The notes under the pieces were generated by a model. It was not told the DNA's origin, did not search any database, and was given only the letters and a program-made list of their open reading frames with translations. A DNA stretch of 64,000 nucleotides from Volvox africanus (lineage: Eukaryota > Chlorophyta > Chlorophyceae > Chlamydomonadales > Volvocaceae): contig BSDZ01000014.1 of NCBI GenBank assembly GCA_030268105.1, positions 2,314,501-2,378,500 on the forward strand, given 5' to 3'. Both the position numbers and the translations under genes were made by a program. Numbering within the stretch: position 1 is the first letter of the stretch; the number at the start of each line of letters is the position of its first letter. Positions 23,934-36,634 of this stretch are shown here, one piece after another.

Positions 23934-24152
23934 GCCTAACCTCGATCTCCTTGCTCGCTAGACCACCTCTTATGTAACAGTCGCTAACCGTTTCCAGCAA
24001 AGACGTCTTTCCCAGTAGGTCACGCTGTTGATGGCCATGGCGGATGTACATGAATACGCACACCCTTCTACTGCGGACTCCGCTTCCCATGCACAGGCCC
24101 CAATCGACCAGGATGATGGTGCGATATGCCGCACAACAACGGGTTAGTGCCA

Positions 24153-25006
24153 CTACGCCACAGAACATCCAAGCTTGTCCTTTAAAGACTTCTTGCCTTT
24201 TGTGCGGACTTTGCTAGGTTGCAAATTGACTGTCACAGGCCCTTCGCGGACGGGGCCTGCTTCGGAGCTCTGCTCCCCTCCTTGCGCCTGTGACTGCGCC
24301 GGACCTGATGAAGCTGCTGCCGCCGCCGCTGCTGACCCCGGGGGCGCGGTGATTGCGGCTGCTGCTGGCTGCTGGCTGAGCTCACCCTTCTGCAGCTTCT
24401 TGTGGTGCAGTTCCGCGAGGTAACCGAAAACTTCCGTCACGTTGATGTTCTCCTTAACGCAGGTACGATACAGCTTCAGACCCAACTGCCGTGCCATGGC
24501 CTCAACCTCCTCTGGTGTCACAACCGCCTGGTCAATAAGGTCGACCTTGTTCTGCACCAAGCACATGGCAATGTCACCGCATTCTGCTATGATCTTGTCC
24601 TTCCAGCCCTGCACAGCTTTGAATGACTCTAGGTCCGTCGTGGAGAAGGCAATCACAGCTGCGCCCGCGCCACGATAATAGGTGCGTGTAATGGCGTCAA
24701 ACTCCTCTTGGCCAGCTGCATATATCCGGGAGAGGAGCCAGGGGCGCGGACCGTCACGTTTCTTAAATCGCCCCGCCAGTGTGCAGAGTGTATGGGGTAT
24801 TTCGCACCTGTATCCCATAGCATGAATCGGACTTCCTCCTGCAGCGCGTCGACAAACTGCGCTTTCTCTAGAAAGTCGACTCCGATGGTCTTCTTGTACT
24901 CGTCAGTGAAAATACCCTTACAGAACCTTCGAATCATACTGGTCTTGCCAACACCACCATTTCCAAGCACTACCACCTTAATTTCCCTATCGAAGTCCTC
25001 TTCCAT
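24153..25006 (-). CDS. RAB23: Rab23-like small GTPase
   Basis: Two exons, 25006-24808 and 24715-24153, encode 253 residues. G-domain motifs are P-loop GNGGVGKT (15-22), switch I YKKTIGVDF (37-45), DTAGQEEFDAI (spliced across the intron), QNKVDLI and CVKEN. Identity to animal Rab23 is visible along the whole domain, including CKGIFT, TIGVDFLE and RLMLWDT-like segments. The last G motif reads CVK where animal Rab23 has SVK. A C-terminal extension rich in Ala, Gln and Ser ends in CSVA, a CaaX-like prenylation box comparable with the CSIP end of the animal protein. Rab23 acts in ciliary-base trafficking, which fits a flagellated alga. The gene is divergent from the CAP-G2 gene with 570 bases between start codons. 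Confidence 0.92.
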
Positions 25007-25576
25007 CTTTATTTATTGGTCAAGGTTCCGAAAGTTAACGTTAACTGGCGAAGATAAACTGATGCTACACGTTATAATGACAATAGAGAAAGCCTTTTGA
25101 CTATTTGGCAAGATGAACCAGTCAGCGCAAAGTCGTAAGGAAGCTTGGGCCCCAAACTAGTATGAGAAATCAGAGAAGACCTTGATAATTTTATTCTTGC
25201 ATCGAGTGCACGTACGCGAACGAGATTCATTGGAGCATTGAACTTCAGTTCTTCGGTTGTCAGTTTTCGGCAGTACAAATTTCAGCTGTCAGCCTGTAAC
25301 GACGATTTGGCCCCAAGCCCAGCAGGCATTGTCCTAAGGATTACACATGTCTGTTAAAACTTTTTAACGTAAGGAAGTATCTCATTTTACGTTGCTTAAC
25401 TACCGTCAATGTTATCACAGGCCAACACTGAATGAAGAGAACAGCAGCTGAGGTTCCGCAGGCGCAAGGCAGCGATAGAAGCGGTAATTTTGATACGTCT
25501 GTTTCTATTTTAATGATATTTGCATACCTAACAACTGAGCCATTGACATACGATTAGTCCACCATTGCGGTCCACC
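25007..25576. promoter_or_regulatory. Shared divergent promoter region, RAB23/CAP-G2
   Basis: The two genes start head to head with 570 bases between ATGs. I see no clear TATA box near either start and no repeated motif apart from GTTAACGTTAACT at 25033-25045, which contains the palindrome GTTAACGTTAAC. A shared promoter is inferred from layout only. Confidence 0.4.
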
Positions 25577-28500
25577 ATGCCACGAGGACGGGCCCGTCAA
25601 GCTGGTCTGGCCCTGGTGTCAGACCTTTCTGAGGACTCGTTTTTCAACTTCCTGCTTAAGGTCTCTAGGGTAGGTAAAGGGCGTCCGGGGTGAACACTAC
25701 AAGTAGCCAACAAATGGCAGATGCCAAATGGCCAGGGAAACACACGTTCACAACTCGCAGAAGCCCAAAGGCGGGATCGACGGAATCGGTGACCTTACCA
25801 GGCAGCAGCTTCTGGGCGTTTGTGGTGCACTGGAGTCACACGTTGCGAAGGTGCTGCCTGCGGTTACTTCGGAGCTGGAGGAAAGCACGCCGCCCTCTCA
25901 GGTGAGATTAACATCGGCGTGTGCTGGACCGCCCCCTGGAACCACTTCTGCGCATGATGGACCGGCCTTCTTGGTTAGAGACATGTCTCATGCCGTATCC
26001 AGATGATTATACCCATCTCTTTTGGATATCCCACAGGAGGCCATCCTTACTCTCCACGGCGCAGCCGCGCTGGCGTTGGAATTACTTGCACGCAGCCAGC
26101 CGCCGCCCCCTGAGCCGCTGCTAAATGCGGCGGTGATGCTCCACGATGGCATTCTCATTGTACGTGTGCGCTCCTTCAGCACAGTGTCTGTGTGATATGT
26201 CATGTAAGGAAGCTCTTTTTTTACTGGACGGCTTCTTCGCTGCAACTACCCTTGCATTTTGGCTGCTCGAGGCGCCGCGCCTCTATAGAAAGGCAGAATG
26301 TACACACAGTATCGATTTTCCGGGGAACTTTGTGTCATATAGCTGTCGGCTTTGGACAGTTTCCCTTGCTAACGTTTAGTATCAGGCCGCTACCTCTTGA
26401 GGAGCGTTTCCCTATTCGAACGGTTCTTATTTACTTATGAATGTTCACTGCCTACCTGCTCACCTTCCTACCTACCAATCTGCCTACTCAACGTAACTAC
26501 CGAACTGACAACTTACCACCTGCCGGCCTACCTACCTGCCTACCAGAGCAAACTGGATCCAGATCCGAAGCTGTATAAGCTGCAGGTGGAGATGCAGGAT
26601 GCCGTGATGCGCTTATGCTGCGCCTGGTGGGAGCGTCAGTTACCTGGCAATGATTTCCTGGTGGCGCGGACCATTCCGTATGTGCTGGTGCGTTCAGTTG
26701 CCAAACGCTTGATGTCCTTTGTACACAAGGCCCCTCATCTAATTTCCCCGTTCCGTCCACGTATTATGAACGGCGCTACCAACCCCTGCTTTAGCATCAC
26801 CTGCGAGGGCTTTGATGCGGGGCGACGATGATGATGTCGCGTGGTTAAACAAAGCCACTGAACCTTTACACATAACCATTCCGCGCTTCCAAAATCGGTT
26901 ACACAGACGCATCCTTTAGTTATGGCCTGCTAAGATTTTGCCCCCGTATGCATGATCCTGTCCATGAGTCATCTTCCGCACACTGATTCTGTGCTCGCTG
27001 ACCCAAATCGGAAAACAATACACATATTGGAACAGATACAGATATTGACACAGACCCCAAATCCGCACTGCAGCTGCGTACGATGCAGGACGTGGAGGCT
27101 ACCCGCACGTCTATGGTACACTTGTGCTACGTGATCCGAGACTCCTTGGAGCTGCTGGACTTCGAGGACGAAACCATCTGGGACACCAAGCGCATGTTGT
27201 TATTCGCCGCGATGCACCCCGCGTTCCTGCGGGAGGCGGAAGGGCGACGGTTCATTGCCGGGCTGTTCAAACTGGAGCCACAGATGACCCGGGAGCTTTG
27301 CGCTATAGTACGTAACCAGGTGGGTCCCGTCGCTATCGTTATACGTGTCATATCAGGAAGGCGCCTCACCTCAGCCACCGGGACTAAAGAGGGTTGAAGT
27401 GACAGATGGCTATCGATATCCTGGGGTAACCTAAACTCCAACAAGACAATAAACCCCGTGTCACAGATTCCTTCGGGTCAACGATTCGCACTGGAAGCAT
27501 ACGGTGAGATCCTCTTTCGGGCATGGAGAGATACCGTGGGGCCCTGTGCGGCCGAGGTCGAGTCGGAGCTGCAAGGCCTGATGCAAGCAGCCATCCTGGC
27601 ATCCACCCCGGCCCTGGCAACGGCACTGCGGGTCGTACTGGATGGTCTCCATAACCAAAGGTACGGCTAGCGCTGTACGCATTGGGTCTGGGGTCTCTCG
27701 ATAGTCGTTCATGAGCGAACAAGCCGAACTTCGAGATTCGAGTGCAGAGCTGCAGGGATCCAACCCATTGGGCTGCATTGCATGTTATCCCACCCGCGCT
27801 TGCCCGGTGTGCCCTGCGCAAAGTGTATGGTGCATATGAGTATGACGTTGTGTCACCATATCGATGCCTCCTTTTTGGAAGTCCTTCTTTCTTATTTAGT
27901 CGTTGCGGGCTGTGTTTGTGGGAACTCGCTGAAACTGATTGGAGTCAGCGGGTTCGTGGGAGACTCAGTCACTCATAAGGGGGTTGGCTGCTAGTAACTC
28001 CTAGACCGTTTGCATCTCTGAATTGCGTCCGCTTCCATCAGGGACTTGGAGAAGCGTGTAAGTCCCGCCCTCGTGCGGCTGTACGATCCCATCCTGCCGC
28101 GGGCATTTGGCGCTGCTAATGCGGAGGTGCGGCGCAATGCCGTCAGCTTACTGACTGCGGCGTTCCCGATTATCGTAAGTCAAGGTGGCGTTGTGAATAT
28201 GAAGTTGTAATTTTGGTTCGTATCAACAAAGGGCCGTCCACAATGTCGGCGCAGATTTTCTGGACACGTACTAAATGCCGGATAGTAACCTCCAAAGCTG
28301 CAATCACATTCCCGATTCGCAATCACACGACATCCGGGGATTGCTCCTGCAGGATCCAGAGGCCCCCGCTGCGGAGAATAATAGTCGCCTAACGCAGCAA
28401 CTGGGTTTCTTACTGGAGAGCCTCGTTGACCCCTGCGCGGGAGTGCGGGAGGCCGCTGTAGAGGGCTGCTACCGCTGCCTTAGGTACTTTTGGGAGATCA

Positions 28501-31500
28501 TTCCGGCGGCCACAAGCGCCAAAATGATATGCGACATGACAGGTCAGCTTGGCAAGGACTTGGCTTGTGCACAGCGCGGTTTGGGCTCCATCATGGGCGT
28601 CCTGATGCAATAGGAGTGAATGACTTCGAAAAGGAATTCTAGAATGTAAATTGACTATTTTCTCATAAAGGGCAAATCCTACTTCAGCCATATCGGCAAA
28701 AACCACACCCTCTCCTGGCTCTCCTGAGATCGGCATCGGTGTCCCCTCCTACGTCCAGGAAAGCAGCATCGTCGTCCTCAGGCATGCCGTATCGGCAACG
28801 CTGCACAAGTTCCGTCCTGTCACAGGCTGTACAAATCGCCCAGGTCCCTACGCTTCATGACTCTCCGTTAGGCATGTACGATCTTTCATTTGGGGTGTTC
28901 GCTAATCTGCGTGCAATTGCACTGTCACCTGTCTATGCAGGCAAGCTGGCCTTCGACAAGTCCTCCAGAGCCGTGCGCATCGCGGTTTTGCGTGGCTTGC
29001 ACAAGCTCGTGGACAAGCAACATGCGCAGCCTGTTCTCAAGGTAGTCCTTGCCGTGCAAAAGGGGTTTTAGGGTTTTCCTTGCTCAAGATTTCTATGCTA
29101 AGGATTACGATTTCAGGTATCGGTGGTATCAGTTTCAGCACGAAGTACAAATATTCGCCATATGCCCAATTGATGCTTCGCATCTTATATGCGTATCTTT
29201 TGTTTTGTTTTGTCATGGTTATTGCCGCAAAAAAGCTGCGAGTTCCAGTTGGCCCACGTTCAATCCTTATTTGTTGCCCACATAAAACAACGTGCGTACG
29301 TTCCCCTGTTCCCTGCCACTACTGTCTGCACACAGAAAGCGCTGCCTAACATTCTAGGGTTGCTTCAGGACCCCGACCCCGGGGTCCGTGAGGCACTAGC
29401 GGACGTGCTGACAGCCCTCAGCGCCACGCGCAGCCTGAACTTCTGGGGCGTGGTACCACCGGAGGAGCTGCTTGAAGTGATCGCGGTGGAGAGGAACCCC
29501 GCTGTAACACGCAAAATCTCCAAGATGCTGGTCCCCAACTACATCCCCAATGCACAGGAAGGCTCGGTGAGTGAATTTGCCTGCTAGTGCGTGCGGCTTA
29601 GGATCGGTTAAGAGGCGCTCGAATTGTATGCTGGGTTGTGGAGTGCACATAATGCACCTACCAGCTCAGGTAAATGACGGCCGATCATAGAGGCTGCTCA
29701 TCAACTTCGTTTCTTTACAAGAATGAACCAATGTCTTGAGCCGTTTCCTTGTTTTAAGTCCTGCGTTAGCTTTGCTTTTCGTTACCCACTTGGTAGTAGC
29801 TTTATACACAGACCGACTTGCTCGCGCTTCTTCCTTTGGATGACGCAGGCTCGCTTGGGCGCGCTGCTCCGTTCAAAGCCCGAGGCGGGACTGGCCTTCT
29901 GCCGCAACATGGTGGCCCGCTTCTACCCGCGCAAACTAGAGGCCGGTCGGGGCAAAGCAAAATCCAGTATGGACTTCACTGCTTCGGTACCCGTCGAACA
30001 GATTTTAAAGTTTGCCGGCGAGCTGGTGGCACACCTCCTAGCCACAGTCCCGCGTGTTGCCTCGCCTGTTGGGCGGCCAACAAAACAGTCAAGGAGTGGA
30101 AATGCTGCGGCCAGCGGCTGTGGGAAGGCCGGAAAGAAGCGGAGCAAGAAGAGGTCACCTGCGCCACCTAGCGCCTCTGAAGAGGACGGGGTCGCCGGTG
30201 GCCAACAGGTGTGGAGATGCATTGATTGAGGAGAACCTCAGCCATTAAGTAGGGCTTATGTTGTTTGCCTATTGCGCCGCATAGGGCAAGGTTTTGATGT
30301 GCCATTATCTCATTGTGTTAACCGCTTACGATTCGGCGGGCTACGTTGTGACTTCTGCTGGAGCACCTACGTGCTATTACGTGTCTAGACTACTACTGGG
30401 GCATTTAATCACTGCAATAAGTTCTAAGAACCCCTTGCGGATGGACGCAGGCAGCGGTCAGTGCCGGTGCTGCCAACAAATTCACTGGGGGAGGTGCGCA
30501 TGCGGAGGATGACGAAGACATCGTCCTGGATCAGGTGCAGTGCGGTGTGGTGTGGTGCGGTGCGGTGCGGTGTGTGATATTTTATCTAGAGCATCTCGTT
30601 GAGTGTGGATAGGAAGGCGGACGTCCTAGCGTGCTGCCAGGTCGCGTTTGTAATCATGTGGATTTACTTTGACCGTTGCAGAGCTCAACTTCAGAAACCG
30701 AGGAGGGCTGGCTGGCAATCCTTGAGGGCCTTGCGGTGGTGGCCGATGGCCTAGGCGCGGCTGAGGCGCATACGGGGGAGTGCAGTAAGCAGGAGCTGGA
30801 GGCCGCCTTTCCCACGTCGGCAATAACGCAGCTGCTGCGGGCCGCTGAAGAGCAGCTATGCAAGCCCAAGGCAGTGTAAGTAAGCGCGATGCTTAGCCGT
30901 GGCAGATCCTTCCAGCTGTGTTGCATCTTACATGTCTATGATTATTATCCACGGCGGCATCGGTTGGGTGCATTTATCTGTTAGCTGTCATTAATCCTGG
31001 TGACCCAGCGCCACATGTCCTTGCACGCAATGGTCAAACCCCCATTGATTTGCATGAGCCGCCGCTCATCGTCCTACCACAGGAAGCTGGTGCTAGAGAT
31101 CGTGGTATCGCTGCACTCCATCGCCGGTGCCCAAAGCGTACGCGCCACGCTCTTCAGGCGCTTGGCGGAAGGCGTGCTGCCAGGTAGGGGGGAGAAGGGC
31201 ACCAAGTGGCATCTTGAGAGGAATGGTTGTTGTCGAAGCTATTGGAAGGGGCGTCTATTGCCGGCCGCTCTGTACATGGTCATTCATTTTGGGCTCAAAG
31301 AAGCTGGTCACGCCAGCCTTCCTATGATATGCTATTTTCCGTCTACGCTTTTGTGTTGGTCGGCTTCGTAAAATGCAGTCACGTGCGACCACAGGCTCAG
31401 TTATGGCATGCCATGGAAAGCTGTCTCTTTGCGTGAATTGCAATCGATATGCCTTATGGCTTGGTCTTTATCATGGCTGCGCAGGCTGCAAGGACGCACC

Positions 31501-34500
31501 TGGTGACGGTGAGGCAATGGAGGTGAGGAAAATGCCAGTTACCAAGCATCTGTGCAGCTGCAGTAGTAGTTGAGTTAAGCTCCATGATCTCGTCCTGCCC
31601 CTGGCTGAATGGCACTGTGTTGCCGCAACCGTTGTCAGCTTCCTGCAGAGTGCCGTATGTTCGTCGTTTCTTTGTCCGCTGAAGACCGACTTCCTCTTGC
31701 CTTACTCGCATATGTCTGACTCGCTTGTTTAATCACCTGCCGAAATGCAGCTGGATGGCCATCGCGGTCCGCAAGGCAACGATGTGGGGGTTCTTTTTCA
31801 AATGCTCAAGGTGAGCGCGGCAATTAATACAGAACATACACCCAAAACCGGATCATGCCTGCATTCTGCCTTCATAATATTTCTAAAGCGCGCAATTGCA
31901 TGACAATTCTTCGCCATATTATGCTTGGGCTTGTGAATGTAGACGCTCGCCACGGGGAGCAACAGCAACAAGCTGGTGGCGATGTTATCGGCGGCGTTAG
32001 GCGTTCGCCAGCCTTTGCCCCTGCGCAAACCAGGTAGGCCCATGTCCAGAGGGCTGTAGCGAAGATTCGTTGCCCAGATTGCATGTCTAGGTGACTGGCT
32101 GATGTTGCTGTAGTCTCGTACCTCGAGACATGTCTAAAACGTGAACCGGCGTAGGTAAGACACGTGTGCTTGCGATGTCATCGTATAAAGCAACCCGAAT
32201 TGCAGAGGCGTCGAAGAAAATTGGGAAGGCGTACAATGGGAACGGCCCGGGGAGCGAAGTGCTGGAGCAGATCCTGGGCAAGAAAAACGGCAGCCGCCGA
32301 AGCGTTGGTCTAGACGGGCACGGCCGCAGCGGCGCTGACTGCGACGATGACGACGTCGATCTATGCTTGGGTTGCAAGTAAGACGATCCCGCTACTGGTT
32401 AGCCCCAGGCACATAGCCCCAAGCATCAGTAGTATAACATGCCAAAGGCAAAATGAAAAAGAAAAGAAAGCATGTTTCCATGGCACATGGACTTTGTCCT
32501 CATCAACGTGAGGCTAGAAATCCAACAGTGGGGGTACCCTCAGACGCAATCATGTATTAGGGAACGGTACACCAACGACGTAAAACATGTCCTGGAACAG
32601 CAACTGTGGTAGAACACCCATGCCTGCATGCATAGCAGTGGGTTTTACTAAGGCTTTCTGAGTTCTATTGGTATATTGACGCCGCTTTCATTGCATTTCG
32701 CAGCTCTTCTCGCCGCTCAATCTGCTTCCTTGCCCTTGCCTGTGCGGCCCATATTTCTTGTCTTCACATAGGCGCAGCGAGCCGGTCGACACCTTGCTTC
32801 TTTGCGATGGCTGCGACGCGCCCTGCCACACGCATTGCCTTCGGCCTGCGCTGAAGGAGGTTCCTGAGGCGAGCGGTAACGGGGAACTCACACTGCCGCA
32901 GCAAACTAGCCATGCTGCATGCCGTCACCGCTAGTAACCCATGATGTATATTCGTGATGATAGCTATCGTGAGTCCAACATAGCTAATGTTGGAGGTCGT
33001 TGTGGTCAAACTACAAGGCTGTGTGTGAGTTTAAGGTTGCTACTTAGTTGTTCCCGGATGTCTTGACGCTTTGTATTTGCACGCTGTGCAGTTCGCTGGC
33101 TCGTGTGTCTGAGCTCCGAGCTTGCTGCTAAATTAAGCATCGCATGGTTGCAGGGCGCTTGGTTTTGCTGGGGTTGCGAGTCACAGCTTCAGTCGGTGCG
33201 GTTGTCCCCGGCCGCGGCTGGGCGCTGTGTTTGCCTGCTTCTGCAACACGAGGCGGGGCGGCAGGCAATTTTTGACCACCCGGACTTCAACGCCATGATC
33301 CAGGTGCCTGTACATCGAATAGACGGGGGGCACAAACCACGATGGCCCATGTCAGGCGGGGAATAACTAACCCTGATGGGTGCGTCATTTCTGCCGCGTC
33401 CCCGGCGAGAAGACGATTATGACACCATTCGCAAAGTTAATGTTCGAAACATTGAAAGTAATGGCCCGCAAATCGTGCATCCATGTACACGTACGCAAAG
33501 ATCGTAGCGGGTAACGCTATCATGCACAGCGCTATGACGCCAACTGGGCATGCGCGACCAAACACCTTGCACACCAAATAGCGTGCGCGTCCAAATACCT
33601 TGCAATCCCTGACTCTGCCGCTGTCTTTATATTCGTAGGCCATGCAGCGCCTTGCATTGGCAGAGGCAGATGAGATTGTCCGCTTGGCGCAAGACGGTCC
33701 AGCTGATGAGGCCGAGAGTCTTGGCACCAGACCGGCCAAAGAGAATGAGGCGGCGGAAGGGGATTGCATGGCCATGCTTGGGGACCCGTGGGGCGCGCTC
33801 TCCCGCTACTGCCGGGCAGCGCTGCATCGCGCCATGGCGGCACTATTTCACCAGTCAGTCACCGGAAACGACGATGCCTGCGTGCTCCCGACGCCGCGGC
33901 GGACGCCAGCGCTATCTGGTCGCAACCGCCGCAGCCGACGTGTGACGGCGTCTGAATCGGGCGCAGAAGAGCCTGCTCCTCCGCCATCAGCCGACGTGGC
34001 GAAGACGGCGACAGATGCGCAGGAGGCGGCCGGTGAACACGAGGCGGCCGCCTTGATGGGATTCTTTGAGGTGGTGCCGGTCCTGGAGCTCGCGTTGCAA
34101 ACGTGCGGTCACCTCACGGAGCTTGTCTATGTGGGTCGTATGATTTTGGCCGAGTGAGGACCGGATCGGGAACGATATTTCTCAGCTGGGCGCCATCACT
34201 CCTGCTGCTGAAGTCGGGGCTGCGTGTGAACCCTGCCACCTCCCTGGCGGAAATGCACTGTGGAATGGTTAGGAATTTCCTTTGTCCAAAAAAGCTGTCA
34301 GGCTGATAGCCCCTAGGAGCATACACCATCTAGGGAGGCGGTGGAACGCCAGAGAACAATTGCCCATACGACTGAGGTTATGAGGCGTGTCGCTCCCTCA
34401 TATCACCTTTTAACGTAGTCTGCAGCTGCCTACAAGCAATGCAATGCAATATGTGTCACAACGCGCGTTAGGCGTACGCACCTAAACGTTCCATCCGGCC

Positions 34501-36634
34501 ATCCTCTTACGCACAATTCCACCATCCCCGCGTGTGTGTGCCCGTCAGGCGGAGTCCTACCCGCTGGCTCACTTGGCGGCGCTGCAATACAGCCAGGGTC
34601 TGCTGCGCGTGCTTCACGTCGTACACCAGACGGAGCTTCTCAACATGAGCGGCCGGTACGTGTCGACGGTGGCATGTCTGTGTAATGCCCAGGCAGTTCT
34701 GACTCACACGGTGATAAGCGGGCTCGCGGAGCAGGGTGGCCTCTATGTAGACCAGCAGGCGTGCGTGTCCGCCACTCTCCAAGTCCTGCTTGGTATCGCT
34801 CAGCAGATGAACGAGGCCGTGCGTAGTTGCACCCTCACCGACGGCGGCGGCGGACCTTCCGTTGTCGGGCCCGATGTCGACAGCTGCAGACAATCGCCAG
34901 CAAACCAGCTTGAGGCACGAATAAATGCCGAAGCGGCCGCAGTCCAAGAAGGCTCCTCGTCAGAAGCGACAGGCGCGGATTCAGCGGAACAGGCACAGGA
35001 GCTGCCGCCGCCTGGGGCCGCAGTGGAGGCCCTACTGGCTTCACTGCTGGCCCTCCTGTGTCACGCAGCTGTGGAACCGCTCCTGAAGGGATCGGTGAGC
35101 TAAATTATATGCCGGCATGAGTAGCACGGCGATATCAGAATCCCAACATGATCATTGTCACAACACCGTTGCCGGTGCTGGCTTGTAATTTGGCTAGGAG
35201 TTTGCATGCATTTCGTCGTCTTAGATGGTGTGTTGAACGTACGTGCGATATGTGAGCAGGCACTAGCTTGGCAACTGTTTGTATATATACTTCGGGCGCT
35301 TTGAATCTCCGGCGCCTGCGATGCACGTGCGCTTTACCCTGCAGGTCCGTGCGGCCACAGCCGTTTTGTTCAGCGAGCTGCTGGCAGGAACCCCACAGGT
35401 GAGGTACGCGCACCCATGCGGGTACCAGTCGCAGATCTCATCGCATGTCCTTAAAGACCGTCTGGGACCACATGCCTCATCATAACGGCTTTTTGAACCC
35501 GTGAATGTGCACACGTGAACCCGCTAGGTGACAATGAGCGGCTGGCTTGGCACGCTCTGCCAGCTGGCGGGTCAGGCGCTGGCTACTGATCCACGGGTAG
35601 CTGGGGAGCTGCAGGAGGTGCTGCGTGCCGAGGGCGCAGGTTCAGCGGAGGGTGGTGAAAGCGGTTGCGCGGCCACAGCCGAAGACAATGCAGCTAGTTT
35701 CAGTGGGGCAGATAAGGCTGATAGTGCTGCCCGCGCAGTGCGGCGCCGGGTACAAAACAGCCAGAAGACCGTGGCCAAGGATGCTGCAAAAGCGTGTCAG
35801 ATGGCCGCAGCGAAGGTGTCGGAAGTGCTCCAACGGGAAAGCCCTGCGGTTGGCACATTGGCAACGGTACTGGTGCGGGTATGCACCGCGCGCCAGGTGG
35901 GGAAAGATATGTAGTTGTGTGTAGATGTGTAGCTGTGTCGGTGTCGGAGGTACCCTGTATTCTCATTGCTTTAGTATATTTGCGAGCGGCGTACTTCACC
36001 TCGTTATTACGGTACCTAATTCAAACAGTCCGTGGTTCAAATTTTCAGTACTTAATTTACCGCTGTCCGTTCCTAGCTTGCTTTCATTGGCTGTTTTGCT
36101 GAGCTCGAAGCCTCGAAACTGTGACTGATTGATATTGCCGCTTCCACCCCACAGGTGCTCGGTCATGCAATCTTATTGTTAGCCCGGCTGACGAGTAAGG
36201 CATTGGTCAGCGCTGCAACGCCACCGCAGGCAGAGGCGGCTGGGGAGGAGCACCCAGATGGCATTCAGACCTACGGCGATGTCGCCCTGGGCGCCACTGC
36301 TCTCTTCATGATGTGTCAGGCAGCGCGTCCTGAGTTCGGGGCCGCAGCGGCGCCGCGAAACCAGCAGGCCAATGCATCTGGACGTCGAGGGGCGCTTGCG
36401 AAACAGGCAGCGGCGCAAGCGGCGCTCGCCGAAGCAGAGGCGGCCGCCAAAGCGCTGGATGTGTTGTGGCGCGCGGTTCAGCAAAGCCTGGAGCAGCAGA
36501 AGGACTGTGCCGATGTCACAGGAGATAACATTGGTGAGTCGGCAGAACTTCCTGCCGGCCTGCTGCAGGCACGGCTCCTGGCTCAGCAGTTGGTGAGTGG
36601 TTTTGGCAAGGCGGCCGCCGCCGGGCAGGCCTGA
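25577..36634 (+). CDS. NCAPG2: Condensin II subunit CAP-G2 with PHD finger
   Basis: Exons, all in phase: 25577-25672, 25707-25901 (this junction uncertain), 26037-26159, 26547-26687, 27074-27319, 27467-27660, 28042-28174, 28353-28542, 28941-29041, 29336-29566, 29849-30208, 30451-30534, 30682-30875, 31083-31183, 31485-31522, 31751-31810, 31943-32033, 32155-32377, 32772-32868, 33154-33303, 33639-34130, 34549-35094, 35345-35398, 35528-35878 and 36155-36634; about 1,656 residues. The first 550 residues follow animal NCAPG2: RLYDPILPRAF, EVRRNAVSLLTAAFPI, DPCAGVREAAVEGCYRCLRYFWEIIP, KLAFDKSSRAVRIAVL and LNFWGVVP. HEAT repeats scaffold mitotic condensin II. Residues 930-976 form a PHD finger: CLGC, CDGC, HTHC, then WFCWGC. 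An Ala-rich helical C-terminus follows. ATG 25577 has a CCACC context. Confidence 0.85.
32155..33180 (+). other. PHD finger split across two introns, one GC-AG
   Basis: The C4HC3 zinc finger is assembled from the ends of three CAP-G2 exons: CLGC at the end of 32155-32377, CDGC and HTHC in 32772-32868, and WFCWGC at the start of 33154-33303. The donor after 32868 reads GAG|GCGAGC, so the second intron would be GC-AG. Using the nearby GT at 32875 instead puts the next exon out of frame and loses WFCWGC. Confidence 0.7.

Larger units (their letters stand above)
22749..24152. other. Converging 3' regions of PFK and RAB23-like genes
   Basis: No supported gene. Candidate TGTAA signals occur for both genes (see separate entries); otherwise the sequence is featureless apart from a short CATCAT tract near 23533. 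Confidence 0.5.

Noticed and set aside
35528..36634. Separate gene at the end of CAP-G2
   Set aside because: All exon phases join without a stop from 33639 to 36634, and no start codon in good context separates them.
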